Below, piece after piece: positions 34,554-44,079 of a stretch of 64,000 bases of DNA (position 1 is its first letter; every line of letters begins with the position of its first letter). This DNA is from Peptoniphilus_A genitalis. Its GTDB lineage: Bacteria; Bacillota; Clostridia; Tissierellales; Peptoniphilaceae. Position numbers and translations under genes: made by a program. A model generated the notes under the pieces. The model was not told the DNA's origin. It made no database searches and saw only the letters and a program-made list of their open reading frames with translations. The DNA is taken from assembly GCF_949769225.1 (NCBI RefSeq), contig NZ_CATKPB010000003.1; one strand, given 5' to 3'.

Positions 34554-35059
34554 TTGAAACTCTAGAAAATTACGGAGTCTTTGATGTATTCTCATCTGTT
34601 AGATTTGCACCAAGCCACAAGAACTTCCAACCTTGGAGATTCGTACTAAAGGGATCAGTTGTTGAAGCTTACATGGTAAAATCTGATGAAGACACAAGAT
34701 CANTTGATCCAGAAGTTACAAGCTCAAGGCTTACAGTTGAAGAAATTGTCTTTGCTGATACTCTAGGAAATCCAATTTCCATTGAAACTCTAGAAAATTA
34801 CGGAGTCTTTGATGTATTCTCATCTGTTAGATTTGCACCAAGCCACAAGAACTTCCAACCTTGGAGATTCGTACTAAAGGGATCAGTTGTTGAAGCTTAC
34901 ATGGTAAAATCTGATGAAGACACAAGATCACTAATAGACATGGGCGTTATCCTTTTCTATATGGAAGAAATGCTAAAGACAATTGGTATCGAAAAGAAAT
35001 GGACAATCGACCTAAAGGACGCAGGTAAATATTATTACATCGGTTCCTTTACTTTATAA
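34554..35059 (+). pseudogene. Two partial copies of the nitroreductase 3' end, joined at an N
   Basis: 34554-34702 matches 28674-28822 base for base. 34704-35059 matches 28596-28951 with only a few changes near the end (CTAATAGAC for TTAATCGAC, and TACTTTATAA for TACACTATAA). An ambiguous base (N, 34703) joins them. Neither copy has the 5' half with the FMN-binding start, so no working enzyme is encoded. The arrangement may reflect a duplication made when the Bce segment inserted, or an assembly error at a repeat. Confidence 0.85.
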
Positions 35060-35071
35060 AATTTAAACATT

Positions 35072-35106
35072 AAAAAGAAGCTCATTCACTTAGAGCTTCT
35101 TTTTTT
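35072..35106. terminator. Bidirectional terminator between the nitroreductase fragment and the AraC gene
   Basis: AAAAAGAAGCTC (35072-35083) pairs with GAGCTTCTTTTT (35093-35104). The stem overlaps the last codons of the AraC gene on the minus strand. Confidence 0.8.
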
Positions 35107-36014
35107 CTGTATTCACTTGGACTTAGTCCCGTAAATTTTTTAAAGGACCTTGTGAAATTTGATGGACTTGTGAGACCAAGTTCCATAGAAATTTCTGTTA
35201 TGTTTTTATCTGTCTTCATCAAAATTTCTTCTGCCTTCATCATCCTTAAATTGTTGAGGTACTTTATAGGAGTGTACTGAAATTTTCTGATGAATTTTTT
35301 ATTTAGGTTTGACTTCGAGATTTTAAATTTCTTGGTAAGCAGGTCTAAGGTAATATCCTTGTCTAAATTTTCTTTAATAAACTCTTCAATTAAAATAATT
35401 TCTTCGCTTTTTTCTTGCTTTTGATAAGATTTTCTTATTTCTGAAGTTTTTTCCATGGTAATATCGTAAATTAAATCCAGAGCCTTTATAGAAATACCCA
35501 AGATATCTTCACTTTTTAAGACCTGTATAAGTTCATTGGCCCTTTGAATTAGTCTTTCATTCCTATATACAAAACCCATATCCTTTATTGAATTTATTTT
35601 TTTCAAAAATTCCTCTAATATTTTACCCTGAAAGGAATCCTTATCTATCTGATTTTCAAAAATAATAAAGTTAAAGGCCTGAACCCTGTCCTTGGTCGTA
35701 TAAGATTCCCTTGCATAGGGAAGGGCCTTGCCAATAAAAATTTCTCGAGTTATTAAAATTTTTGTATCATTGATATAGGTGAAGTAATTACCTTCATAGC
35801 TATAAGAAATCCTATAGCCCTTATTTCCCTTGCTATCAGAAGCTTGCACTTGATACTTTTCTCTTAAGTCAATATACATGAGCATAAGTCCTGGAAAAAG
35901 TTTATAATTTTTCATTTTATTTTTAGGATGGCTTATCCCTCGATACTCTATAAAATCATCATTATCATCGACGACTTCAAAGTCCCAAGAAGCTAAATAA
36001 TTAGTATTTTTCAT
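35082..36014 (-). CDS. AraC-family transcriptional regulator
   Basis: A 310-residue regulator. The C-terminal 100 residues form the double helix-turn-helix, with LTKKFKISKSNLNKKFIRKF in the first motif and ISMELGLTSPSNFTRSFKKF in the second, ending GLSPSEYRKK. The N-terminal 190 residues are a sensing domain with no recognised family. It is the last gene of the Fur-box operon and overlaps the double-ATPase gene by 14 bases. AraC regulators such as YbtA control siderophore uptake and respond to the imported chelate, so it may be the positive regulator of this operon; this is inference from context. Confidence 0.88.
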   Translation of the reverse strand: MKNTNYLASWDFEVVDDNDDFIEYRGISHPKNKMKNYKLFPGLMLMYIDLREKYQVQASDSKGNKGYRISYSYEGNYFTYINDTKILITREIFIGKALPYARESYTTKDRVQAFNFIIFENQIDKDSFQGKILEEFLKKINSIKDMGFVYRNERLIQRANELIQVLKSEDILGISIKALDLIYDITMEKTSEIRKSYQKQEKSEEIILIEEFIKENLDKDITLDLLTKKFKISKSNLNKKFIRKFQYTPIKYLNNLRMMKAEEILMKTDKNITEISMELGLTSPSNFTRSFKKFTGLSPSEYRKKEALSE

Positions 36015-37410
36015 TTACAAACTCCAAAATATTTTCATCTGCACTCTTAATAAATTCATAATCGTGTGTGATTATAATAATTGTTTTGTTTTGCTTTTTC
36101 ATTTCCTTTAAGAAGCTAATTAATTTTGTCATATTCTTCAGGCACAAGCCAGAAGTTGGTTCGTCTAACAAAACTATTTCCTTCTTGCTGGCAAGGGCTA
36201 GTCCAAGGGCAAGTCTTTGCTTCTCTCCTCCAGATAAGGCTTGCGGGTGCCTGCCCTTCTTATCCCAAAGTCCCAAATCATGCAGGATTTTTTCCTTTAA
36301 AAGGTCATCATCTGATACTATTGACATTTCTGAGTAAACTGAATCTGTAAATAATTGATAGTTCACATCTTGCATTACAAGAGAAATTTTTTCATAGGGC
36401 CTCTTTATTTTCTCAGACCCATAATATAAATCTCCCCTTTGCCCCTTATTAAGTCCGCAAATATTTCTTATAAAAGAGGTCTTTCCTATTCCATTCTCTC
36501 CAATTATAAAATAAATTCCACGGTCAAAGGATAGGTTAAAATCAAAAATTACCTTATCACTCCCCCTATACTTGCAAAAAAAGTTTCGACACTCCATTAT
36601 TTTGTCATGATCAAAATTTTTATCAAAAAAAGATTTTTTTATGTATTTATCTTTATTCAAATCTTCCTTTTTTATTTCCTTCAGACTTCTCAGCTTATGA
36701 TTTCTTATGAATTCATCATTAAGCTCTTCTCTTTCGTAGGACTTTATTTTTTTGTCCTCAATGACAAAGAGCTTATCCATTATGTCCCTTAGGTAGTAGA
36801 GCCTATGCTCTGCAATGATTATAATTTTTTTCTTTTCCTTTAATATCTCAATAATATTTTTTAATCTTTCAATGGATTTATTATCAAGAGAGGCAGAGGG
36901 TTCATCAAAAATATAAATTTCATTATCCATTAGGGCAACAGACGTAATTGCAACAAGTTGTTTCTCCCCACCTGATAATTTGAATAAATCTCTATCAAGT
37001 AATTTGTCTGTTCCAAAAAGCCTTGTATAGTAATCTATTTTACTTAGTATCTCCTCTCTTTTTACATTTCTGTTTTCAAGAGCAAAGGCCATCTCATCAC
37101 TTGAATTGATGCAGTAAAATTGATTTTTTGGATTTTGAAAAACTGTGGAAATATATTGACTCCTATCACTTATGCCCTGGTCAAATAAATTTTTCCCCTT
37201 AAATAAAAGCTGGCCCGAAATTTTGGCATTATTTACCTCTGGAATTATACCATTAATTAGCTTTATAAAAGTTGACTTGCCTGAACCTGACTGGCCACTT
37301 ATTACATTTACACTGCCCCCTTCAAAGGATAGATTAATATTTTCAAATATTGTATTTTCTTTGCCCTCATAATTTTCATAGGCCAAGGAAAGATTTTTAA
37401 ACTCTAACAT
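36001..37410 (-). CDS. Double ATP-binding protein of an ECF-type importer (fused EcfA-EcfA')
   Basis: A 469-residue protein with two ABC ATPase domains in one chain. Domain 1 has Walker A GQSGSGKST and signature LSGGEKQLVAI; domain 2 has GENGIGKTS, LSGGEKQRLALGLA and Walker B IVLLDEPTSG. The fused pair replaces the separate EcfA and EcfA' of other ECF importers. It overlaps the EcfT gene by 7 bases and the AraC gene by 14. With EcfT and the S component it should form the energising module at the inner face of the membrane. A close paralogue lies at 61188-62579. Confidence 0.9.
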   Translation of the reverse strand: MLEFKNLSLAYENYEGKENTIFENINLSFEGGSVNVISGQSGSGKSTFIKLINGIIPEVNNAKISGQLLFKGKNLFDQGISDRSQYISTVFQNPKNQFYCINSSDEMAFALENRNVKREEILSKIDYYTRLFGTDKLLDRDLFKLSGGEKQLVAITSVALMDNEIYIFDEPSASLDNKSIERLKNIIEILKEKKKIIIIAEHRLYYLRDIMDKLFVIEDKKIKSYEREELNDEFIRNHKLRSLKEIKKEDLNKDKYIKKSFFDKNFDHDKIMECRNFFCKYRGSDKVIFDFNLSFDRGIYFIIGENGIGKTSFIRNICGLNKGQRGDLYYGSEKIKRPYEKISLVMQDVNYQLFTDSVYSEMSIVSDDDLLKEKILHDLGLWDKKGRHPQALSGGEKQRLALGLALASKKEIVLLDEPTSGLCLKNMTKLISFLKEMKKQNKTIIIITHDYEFIKSADENILEFVNEKY

Positions 37411-38099
37411 ATTTTCACCCTGATGAATAAAACAATTATAAAAATTCCAAAGGCTATTAAGACATAATCTTGCAACTTCAAGCTTGCATCAGAAATAGAT
37501 GACCTTTCTCCATCCACTCTCATTCCCCTTGTCATAGCTGATATAGCAACATCATCAGCAGTCTGTGATGTAATCATTAAAAGTGGAACAAACTTATATT
37601 CCAAAATCTTAGCAGGCTCTTTGAAAAAATTTTTCATACTTAGTCCATGCATATACATGGCCTCATTTATTTTCTTGTAATCTTCCTTTATTGAATAAAA
37701 AAATCTAAACATTACAGAAACTGGAATAATCAAAAAATTTGGCAAGTTTATTTTCTGCAAAGAGTAAACAAGATCACTCATTTTTGTTGTAACAAGAGCA
37801 TAGTAACCCATCATAACTCCAGGCAAGATTCTTATAATTATTCCAACATAGAGGTTTAAAATCATTGTCAAGAAATTTTGCGGAAGGTTAAGCAAGAGAC
37901 CTTGCCCTAAGAATGCCACAGAAGTATATAAAAGTCCCTTAATTAAAAGGGACCACTTTCTATCAAATAATGCAAGTATATAGGGAAAGATTGCTATTAA
38001 AATTCCAAGATAATAATATCTTCTTCCAAGAGAACCTTCAATGGCAGCAATCCCTATTACATTTGTTAAAAATATTTTTGTCCTAAAGTCAATTTTCAT
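37404..38099 (-). CDS. EcfT-family transmembrane component
   Basis: A 231-residue membrane protein with about five helices and the EcfT/CbiQ coupling segment: AMYMHGLSMKNFFKEP and the SAMTRGMRV motif (A-R-G helix ends that dock on the ATPases). It begins in a 1-base stop/start overlap with the S-component gene. It scaffolds the ECF importer. The paralogue at 62572-63273 shares the same motifs (RGISFRKF and ASLTKGLAV). Confidence 0.88.
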   Translation of the reverse strand: MKIDFRTKIFLTNVIGIAAIEGSLGRRYYYLGILIAIFPYILALFDRKWSLLIKGLLYTSVAFLGQGLLLNLPQNFLTMILNLYVGIIIRILPGVMMGYYALVTTKMSDLVYSLQKINLPNFLIIPVSVMFRFFYSIKEDYKKINEAMYMHGLSMKNFFKEPAKILEYKFVPLLMITSQTADDVAISAMTRGMRVDGERSSISDASLKLQDYVLIAFGIFIIVLFIRVKIC

Positions 38100-38680
38100 T
38101 AAGCCATTCCTGCTTTTTTGAAGTGCTTATTTAGGATTTTAATTCCAATAGTGCAGCCTAAATATCCTCCTAACATACCTACTAGGACTACAGGTATAAA
38201 AGACCAAGTTGGCATAACAGATAATAATTTATCTGCATATTCTGCTCCATAGTCTCGGTCGATTAAAGATTGAACAAAGGCATCTCTGGCAAAATAAATT
38301 GGTATTAAATTTGCAGCTGCAAAAATCATAAAGACTGTGTAGGTTAGTCTTGCAGTTTTTATTGACTTGTAACCACCTTTTTTTAATATCATCTCGCAAA
38401 TTAAAGACAAGACAATTATGGCAGGAAGAACTATTGCCCCATGACCTGACATTGAAAATACAAGTCCAAAAACTATTCCCATTATTAAGACCATTCCAAA
38501 CTTATCTATCTTTGTTGAATAAAGCATAAAGACTGGCCCTGAAACCAAACCACAAGCAAAGGGAACTAGGGGCATAAGGACAGGTATAAAACCTATCATG
38601 CCTCCACACCAAGTTGCCATTACAGTTAAAAGCGAAAATACACCGGCATTTACTAAATCCCGTATTCCAAATTTTTTCAT
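38099..38680 (-). CDS. Trep_Strep/MptD-type ECF substrate-binding (S) component
   Basis: A 193-residue protein with about six membrane helices. The start MKKFGIRDLVNAGVFSLLTV and the SMSGHGAIVLPAIIV segment belong to the Trep_Strep (TIGR02185-like) S-component family. These occur beside EcfT/EcfA and YbtPQ-like ABC pairs, as in the equibactin locus of Streptococcus equi. The bound ligand is unknown; the Fur box upstream points to an iron chelate. GGAGGAG precedes the ATG. A paralogue lies at 63298-63879. Confidence 0.82.
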   Translation of the reverse strand: MKKFGIRDLVNAGVFSLLTVMATWCGGMIGFIPVLMPLVPFACGLVSGPVFMLYSTKIDKFGMVLIMGIVFGLVFSMSGHGAIVLPAIIVLSLICEMILKKGGYKSIKTARLTYTVFMIFAAANLIPIYFARDAFVQSLIDRDYGAEYADKLLSVMPTWSFIPVVLVGMLGGYLGCTIGIKILNKHFKKAGMA

Positions 38681-38691
38681 CTTATCTCCTC

Positions 38692-40413
38692 CTAATATAC
38701 AAATTCTTCTGACTTCTTTGATGACTCAATCATCTTCTTGTAAGTCTTGCTTCTTTCTATTAGTTCTTCATGTCTTCCAAAGTCTTCAATTTGTCCATCT
38801 TTCATAACAATTATTTGGTCTACATTTTCTATTGACTTCATCCTGTGAGATATTATGATGACAGTTTTATTCTTTGTTAATTTATTCAAAGACTCTTGGA
38901 TGTACTTTTCATTTTCCACATCAAGTGATGCGGCAATTTCATCTAAAAGAATTATTTCTGCATTCTTTAAGAAGGCTCTTGCTATGGAAATTCTTTGTCT
39001 TTCTCCTCCAGATAAGTTGGAACCATTTTCGCCGATTTCTGTTTCATATCCCCTTGGCAATTTCTTTACAAAGTCATCACAGTTGGCAAGCCTTGCTGCT
39101 TCGAGGACTTCTTCGTCACTGGCACTGGACCTGCCCAGCCTAATATTTTCCATTACCGATCCATTAAAGAGTGTTACATCTTGAAAGACCATGGAAATAT
39201 GTTTGAATAAGTCTTGTGTGGCAATATTTTTTATCTCATTACCATCAATAGTAATTTTCCCTGAGTCATAATCATATAACCTTGCCACTAGTTTTATTAG
39301 GGTAGACTTACCGCAACCAGATGGACCTACAAGGGCAGTAGTCTTTCCCTGCAAGGCCTTAAAGGAAATATTATCTATAACTTTTTTGTCATCGAGATAA
39401 GAGAAGGAAACCTTATCTCCTTTAATGTCAAAGGACTTCAAATCTGCTCTTTTTCCCCTTTGAATTTTTTCATTTCTAAGTGCCTTTATCTTTTCAACTG
39501 GCGAATCAATATACATTAACTCTCCATAAAATGCGTTGAATGCAGCAACTCCATCAATTAATCTTGCTGAAGCAAATAAGTAGCCTGCAAAATACAAGAT
39601 ATTTATTTCTCCATCTATCAAGCTATTTAATCCAACATATATTGCAAGGGCAAGGGATAAATTTGCCACAACTGTTGCAGAAACAATGGGGATAACTTGT
39701 GCCAGTTCTGACTTAATGTGGTTCTTTTCTAAGGACCTAACAAATTCAACGCCACTTTTTTCTTTATCTTCAGTCAAATTATAGGACTTGATCTCTGTAG
39801 ATAGGTCAATGAGTTCTTGGAACATCTTTGAGGACTTCCTTTGCTCCTTGTAGTAGGAACTTACTCCCTTCTTTTGAATCTTGCTTGAAAGGAAATTCAA
39901 AATAGCAGAAATATAAATTGGCACTATAACTGCAAGCCCAAGTTTTAAATTTCCAATTAGTAGCAAAATGGAAATAATAAGTAAATTTATTATAAAGCCA
40001 TAAAATCCTGAAAGTGCATGAGAAAGTGCATGTTCAATTGCTTCTACATCCTTCATTATTGTTTGAGAAAGATCTGTTAAATCTCTACTTGAATAAAAAC
40101 TAAGAGGCAAGTCCTTAATTATTTCAGAAATTTCTATCCTAAGATTTGCTGATTCCTTATAAGTTTCGTTGTAAGTTGTAATGTAATCCCTATTAATTAC
40201 AAAAATCATAAGAAGGGCAATTATTACATAGGCGATGACTGAAATCCATGGACTAAAGTCTCCTAAATTTAACAAGCCTTGCATTACATACATAAGTAAG
40301 AACATAGGTAGCATATAAGAAAGGGTCTTTAGGCTAGAATATCTTATTGCAACAAGAGCACCCTCTGCCCCCTTGTCTGTAAGTCCAAAGCGATTTTTTA
40401 AATAAGTTTTCAT
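38692..40413 (-). CDS. ABC half-transporter 2 (YbtQ/IrtB-like), iron operon
   Basis: A 573-residue fused permease-ATPase with six membrane helices in residues 1-310, then an ATPase domain: Walker A GPSGCGKST, signature LSGGERQRISIARA, Walker B IILLDEIAASLD. In the last of these the usual Asp-Glu-Pro-like position carries DEIAAS. It shares one base with the upstream half-transporter gene and very probably forms a heterodimer with it. Exporter-fold pairs like this act as importers of siderophores in YbtPQ and IrtAB; the ECF partner genes and the Fur box support the same role here. Confidence 0.85.
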   Translation of the reverse strand: MKTYLKNRFGLTDKGAEGALVAIRYSSLKTLSYMLPMFLLMYVMQGLLNLGDFSPWISVIAYVIIALLMIFVINRDYITTYNETYKESANLRIEISEIIKDLPLSFYSSRDLTDLSQTIMKDVEAIEHALSHALSGFYGFIINLLIISILLLIGNLKLGLAVIVPIYISAILNFLSSKIQKKGVSSYYKEQRKSSKMFQELIDLSTEIKSYNLTEDKEKSGVEFVRSLEKNHIKSELAQVIPIVSATVVANLSLALAIYVGLNSLIDGEINILYFAGYLFASARLIDGVAAFNAFYGELMYIDSPVEKIKALRNEKIQRGKRADLKSFDIKGDKVSFSYLDDKKVIDNISFKALQGKTTALVGPSGCGKSTLIKLVARLYDYDSGKITIDGNEIKNIATQDLFKHISMVFQDVTLFNGSVMENIRLGRSSASDEEVLEAARLANCDDFVKKLPRGYETEIGENGSNLSGGERQRISIARAFLKNAEIILLDEIAASLDVENEKYIQESLNKLTKNKTVIIISHRMKSIENVDQIIVMKDGQIEDFGRHEELIERSKTYKKMIESSKKSEEFVY

Positions 40414-42158
40414 CAGTCAACCCTCCATTCATTTGCCTTCATATACATTTCCACAAACTTCTTATACTTGCTGTCTTCCTTGTAAAGTTTATCGTGATTT
40501 CCTCTTTCAATTAGCTTTCCATCTTCTATTAAAAGAATTTCATCTACTCCTCTTATGGAAGTAAGCCTGTGGGCAATCATAATTGTAGTCCTATTTTTTA
40601 TTAATTCCTTAAAGGCTCTTTGTAGTTCATATTCGTTTTCGGGATCGGCAGCAGCTGAAGCTTCGTCCATAATTATAATTTTTGGATTCTTTAAGAAAAT
40701 CCTAGCAATACTTACCCTTTGCTTTTCTCCCCCAGAAAGATTTACACCCTCTGCTCCAATCACTACATCATAACCATCTTTAAATTTGTCTATAAATTCA
40801 TCACACCTTGCAAGCCTTAATGCCCTTAATACTTCTTCATCAGTGGCATCACTTTTTCCAAGCTTGACATTTTCAAAAATTGAAATACCTTGGAAGAGTT
40901 GTGGATTTTGAAAAACAATTCCTATGTTTTTCATAAGACTTTCCTTGTCATAGGAAGAAATATTTTTGTTTCCAATTAAAATTTCTCCTGAGTCAACGGG
41001 GTATAGACCAGAAATTAATTTTGCAATAGTTGACTTACCTGAACCCGAACTACCCACCAAGGCATAGACCTTATCTTCTTCAAGACTGAGAGAAAAGTTA
41101 TTTAAAATTTTATTTTCTCCGTCATAGGAGAAGTCTACATTCTTAAATTCAATATTCTTGTTTAAGAATTCCCTTTGGTTTCCAAATTCTATTTCCTTCT
41201 CCTTCATCTCCTTGAATAAATTTTCAAGATTATCCACAGCAGAATTTGCCTGGAAGATATACATAGATACATACATAATTTTCATTGTGTTTGAATAGAA
41301 TATCCCCATGAATAAAGTGAAAAATAAAATTTTTGCCGCCCAAAGACCAGGATCAGCTCCCCTATTAACCATAAAGATTCCCAAAAATATTGGCGTAATT
41401 ATAAAAATATTTAAAAGCCATTGGAATATGACATAGGGAACCCTGCAAGACATAGAATACTTATAGACCATATCCTTATAAACAAGAATCGAATCATAAA
41501 GTTTTTTAAAACCGATTAAGGGTGCATTAAAAATCTTTACTACAGGCATGGCCCTTACATACTCAACTGCACCTGCGTTCATTTCGTCAAGCATATCCAT
41601 GTACTTCTTCATAAAGGACTGATCACCCATCATATTTTTTACAAGGACTAAACTTATTAGGACAATGACAATAAAAAATATTCCAAGGTATAAATCCAAT
41701 AGGAAGGTCAAGATAATCATAAGTATGGGAGTCAAAAAGGCTGCTGTTTGATCTGGAATCAAATGAGCCACAATCATGTGAGTTTGCTCCACATTGTTGT
41801 CAATTATTTTTCTCACTTCTCCAGAATTATTTAGATCAAAAAAAGTATTAGATGCCCTAAGAAGGTGTCTTATACCTCTTTCACGAAGACGCGTTTCAAG
41901 TCTAAAACCTGCCAAGTGACTCATCCAAAGTCCCATAAAGTATAAAAGACCATAGGCAATAAATAAAAATAAAATTTTTATTGCAAGACTTCTTTCTTCT
42001 GATAAGACCCCACCAGTAAATACATTCTTTAGCAAAATCCAAATTAAATAATAGGCATAAAATTCTAAAACAATGCCCAAGGTCGTAAGTAGACATGCAA
42101 GAATACCGTGAAGTTTTCTCTCAGGTATGTAGGAAAATAATTTTTTGTATAATTTCAA
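40413..42158 (-). CDS. ABC half-transporter 1 (YbtP/IrtA-like), first gene of the iron operon
   Basis: About 581 residues. The start is placed at the TTG at 42158 (LKLYKKLFSYIPERK), because AGAGG lies 8 bases upstream; the longer frame from 42188 has no ribosome site and would cover it. Six membrane helices precede the ATPase domain with GSSGSGKST, NLSGGEKQRVSIARI and IIIMDEASAAADPE. It is the first gene after the Fur box and overlaps its partner by one base (TGATG). It probably forms a heterodimeric metallophore importer with the next gene. Confidence 0.85.
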   Translation of the reverse strand: MKLYKKLFSYIPERKLHGILACLLTTLGIVLEFYAYYLIWILLKNVFTGGVLSEERSLAIKILFLFIAYGLLYFMGLWMSHLAGFRLETRLRERGIRHLLRASNTFFDLNNSGEVRKIIDNNVEQTHMIVAHLIPDQTAAFLTPILMIILTFLLDLYLGIFFIVIVLISLVLVKNMMGDQSFMKKYMDMLDEMNAGAVEYVRAMPVVKIFNAPLIGFKKLYDSILVYKDMVYKYSMSCRVPYVIFQWLLNIFIITPIFLGIFMVNRGADPGLWAAKILFFTLFMGIFYSNTMKIMYVSMYIFQANSAVDNLENLFKEMKEKEIEFGNQREFLNKNIEFKNVDFSYDGENKILNNFSLSLEEDKVYALVGSSGSGKSTIAKLISGLYPVDSGEILIGNKNISSYDKESLMKNIGIVFQNPQLFQGISIFENVKLGKSDATDEEVLRALRLARCDEFIDKFKDGYDVVIGAEGVNLSGGEKQRVSIARIFLKNPKIIIMDEASAAADPENEYELQRAFKELIKNRTTIMIAHRLTSIRGVDEILLIEDGKLIERGNHDKLYKEDSKYKKFVEMYMKANEWRVD

Positions 42159-42194
42159 AATATAACACCTCTCTTTATTTAATATCAAGTCAAT

Positions 42195-42209
42195 TGATAA
42201 TAATTATCG
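42195..42209. promoter_or_regulatory. Fur box upstream of the ABC/ECF operon
   Basis: TGATAATAATTATCG matches the 7-1-7 Fur consensus TGATAATnATTATCA in all but the last base. It lies about 37 bases before the start codon. A TATAAT-like element lies next to it on the minus strand (near 42216-42223), so a bound repressor would cover the promoter. PerR and Zur boxes differ in the half-site, so Fur is the best fit. Confidence 0.75.
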
Positions 42210-42364
42210 AGATTATTATAATATTTCTTTTTTCAATTTTCTTAACAAAAATACTTTTCTATTCAAAAAAATTTTTAATTATATTCAATTAGAATTTATT
42301 TGTCATATTTTCCTTTCATCACAAAACATCTAAATTTTTTTTGATCCTCTTTGCAAGAAAGCAT

Positions 42365-42402
42365 AAAAAAACAGTCCCACATTAATGACGTGAGACTGTT
42401 TT
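42365..42402 (-). terminator. brnQ terminator
   Basis: AAACAGTC (42369-42376) pairs with GACTGTTT (42394-42401), with an inner CAC/GTG stem, and is followed by T residues on the minus strand. Confidence 0.82.
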
Positions 42403-42419
42403 AAAATTTCTAAATTGTT

Positions 42420-43763
42420 TTACATATAATTTTCTGCTTTTACACTAGCCTTTGATGGCGATACTAACCTTGAGTATCCTTCAACTAAGACTACAGCAGC
42501 AAGACTTGGTAGGACCCAAGACAAACCACTTGATGCCATTGGAAGGCTTGCTTCAAGCTTTGTCAATAGAGGCAGACTTAGATTAAATGTTGACTTGGCA
42601 ACAGACACAAGTGGTAGACAAACTGCAAAGAAGGCTGATGCCTTATAAGAAAGTCTTGAGTAACCAACAAAGTCATGTGTAAATCCTAAAAGTATTAAGA
42701 CTAAAGCAACTGGATATATAACAGTTAGTAGTGGCACTGATAAAGCAAGAAGTTTATTAAGTCCGAAGTTTGCCATTACAAAGGAGAAGAAGGTCCAAAG
42801 GAAAACCCATCTGCCATAAGACATCTTGCGGTTAAATAGGGTGCAAAAATATTCAGATCCACTTGATATTAAACCTATACAAGTTGTTAAACAAGCAAGA
42901 GTAAATATTGAAGCCAAAAGAACTAAACCAAAGTTGCCAAATACAAGCTTAACAGCTTCTGTAAGAACAACTGCACCATTTTCTACGCCAGCGAAGGCCT
43001 TTGATGTAACCATGCCCATTGTTGAAAGCATTAGGTAAACAACAAACAAAACACTACCTGCAAGTAGACCAGCCTTAGCAGTGTAAGAAGTAACAAGCTT
43101 CTTATCTTCAACGCCAAATCTTCTTATAGCAAGAGTGACAACAAAACCAAAGTTAAGAGCTGCAACTGCATCCATAGTGTCATAACCTGCAAGGAAACCA
43201 GCAACAACTGGAGCGTCTTTGTAATTTCCACTTGCCATTGCAGGAAGCTTTGGTAGAGTCATAACTTTTGCAAACATTATAAATATTAAAAGTAAAAGTG
43301 TTGGAGTTAAATATTTTCCAACTCTTGCAACTAACTTGTTAGGCTTTAAGCAAACCCACATTGCAACAGCAAAGAATACAAATGTATAGGCAAGTCTTAC
43401 AAGAGATAGGTTAAAAGTTTCTGGTACATAAGGTGCTATTGCCATCTCAAAAGGAACAGATCCAGCTCTTGGTATTCCAAGACCAGGTCCTATAGAAAGG
43501 TATATTGCAGTAGTAAAAACTAGGGCGAACTTTTCTCCAACTCTTGAAGATAAGTTTTTAAGTCCGTCAGTCTTGCCAACAGCTATAGTTCCAAGGACTG
43601 GGAAGATAATTGCAGTAACAGAAAAAGCCAAAAGGGAAATTAAAGTTTTATTCCCTGCTTGATTTCCTAAGAATGGAGGGAAAATTAAATTTCCAGCTCC
43701 AAAGAACAATCCAAAGAGCATTATGCTCACTTGAGTAAACTGACTTCTTGATAAATTTTTCAT
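42420..43763 (-). CDS. brnQ: BrnQ branched-chain amino acid:cation symporter
   Basis: A 447-residue membrane protein with about 12 helices. The N-terminal MLFGLFFGAGNLIFPPFLG is the BrnQ signature of this LIVCS transporter family. PLLTVIYPVALVLILLGFTH and GYDTMDAVAALNFGF are further family segments. It imports Leu, Ile and Val with Na+ or H+. It is a single gene behind a T-box leader and consensus promoter, so its expression should rise when the matching tRNA is uncharged. Confidence 0.93.
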   Translation of the reverse strand: MKNLSRSQFTQVSIMLFGLFFGAGNLIFPPFLGNQAGNKTLISLLAFSVTAIIFPVLGTIAVGKTDGLKNLSSRVGEKFALVFTTAIYLSIGPGLGIPRAGSVPFEMAIAPYVPETFNLSLVRLAYTFVFFAVAMWVCLKPNKLVARVGKYLTPTLLLLIFIMFAKVMTLPKLPAMASGNYKDAPVVAGFLAGYDTMDAVAALNFGFVVTLAIRRFGVEDKKLVTSYTAKAGLLAGSVLFVVYLMLSTMGMVTSKAFAGVENGAVVLTEAVKLVFGNFGLVLLASIFTLACLTTCIGLISSGSEYFCTLFNRKMSYGRWVFLWTFFSFVMANFGLNKLLALSVPLLTVIYPVALVLILLGFTHDFVGYSRLSYKASAFFAVCLPLVSVAKSTFNLSLPLLTKLEASLPMASSGLSWVLPSLAAVVLVEGYSRLVSPSKASVKAENYM

Positions 43764-43800
43764 TCTTTCCTCCTAAATTTTAATTTTATAAATAAAAAAA

Positions 43801-44045
43801 GTCCCTTGTCTAAATAATAGACAAAGGACGAATTATCGCGTTACCACCTTAGTTCCTACAAATATGTAAGCTCTCTTAACAAGCATCAATCAATGCCGAG
43901 TATAGATAACGCCTACTAAAGCGGCAAATCTTACTGAAGTTCAGACTTGCATAAAGAAAAAGGATTTTCGAATTTATCTCCATTATAGGCTTTCACCAAA
44001 CGCCTACTCTCTGAAAACTTTAATAAACCTACTCGTTTTTTCCAA
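43801..44045 (-). promoter_or_regulatory. T-box leader of brnQ
   Basis: On the minus strand AGAGAGTAGGCG opens stem I. GGTGAAAGCC (about 43997-44006) fits the distal-loop consensus. The T-box sequence AAGGTGGTAACGCG occupies 43837-43850. A terminator hairpin (43801-43829) with T tract competes with the antiterminator. The specifier is not certain; GAAAATCC at 43962-43969 could present ATC (Ile) in a GAA-type loop, which suits a branched-chain amino acid transporter. Confidence 0.88.
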
Positions 44046-44079
44046 TATTTTTTATAAATAAAATTATGATTTGCTTTAC

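Noticed and set aside
42095..42292. 65-residue frame covering the Fur box on the plus strand
   Set aside because: It spans a regulatory region and the antisense of the ABC gene start, with very hydrophobic low-complexity content and no ribosome site.
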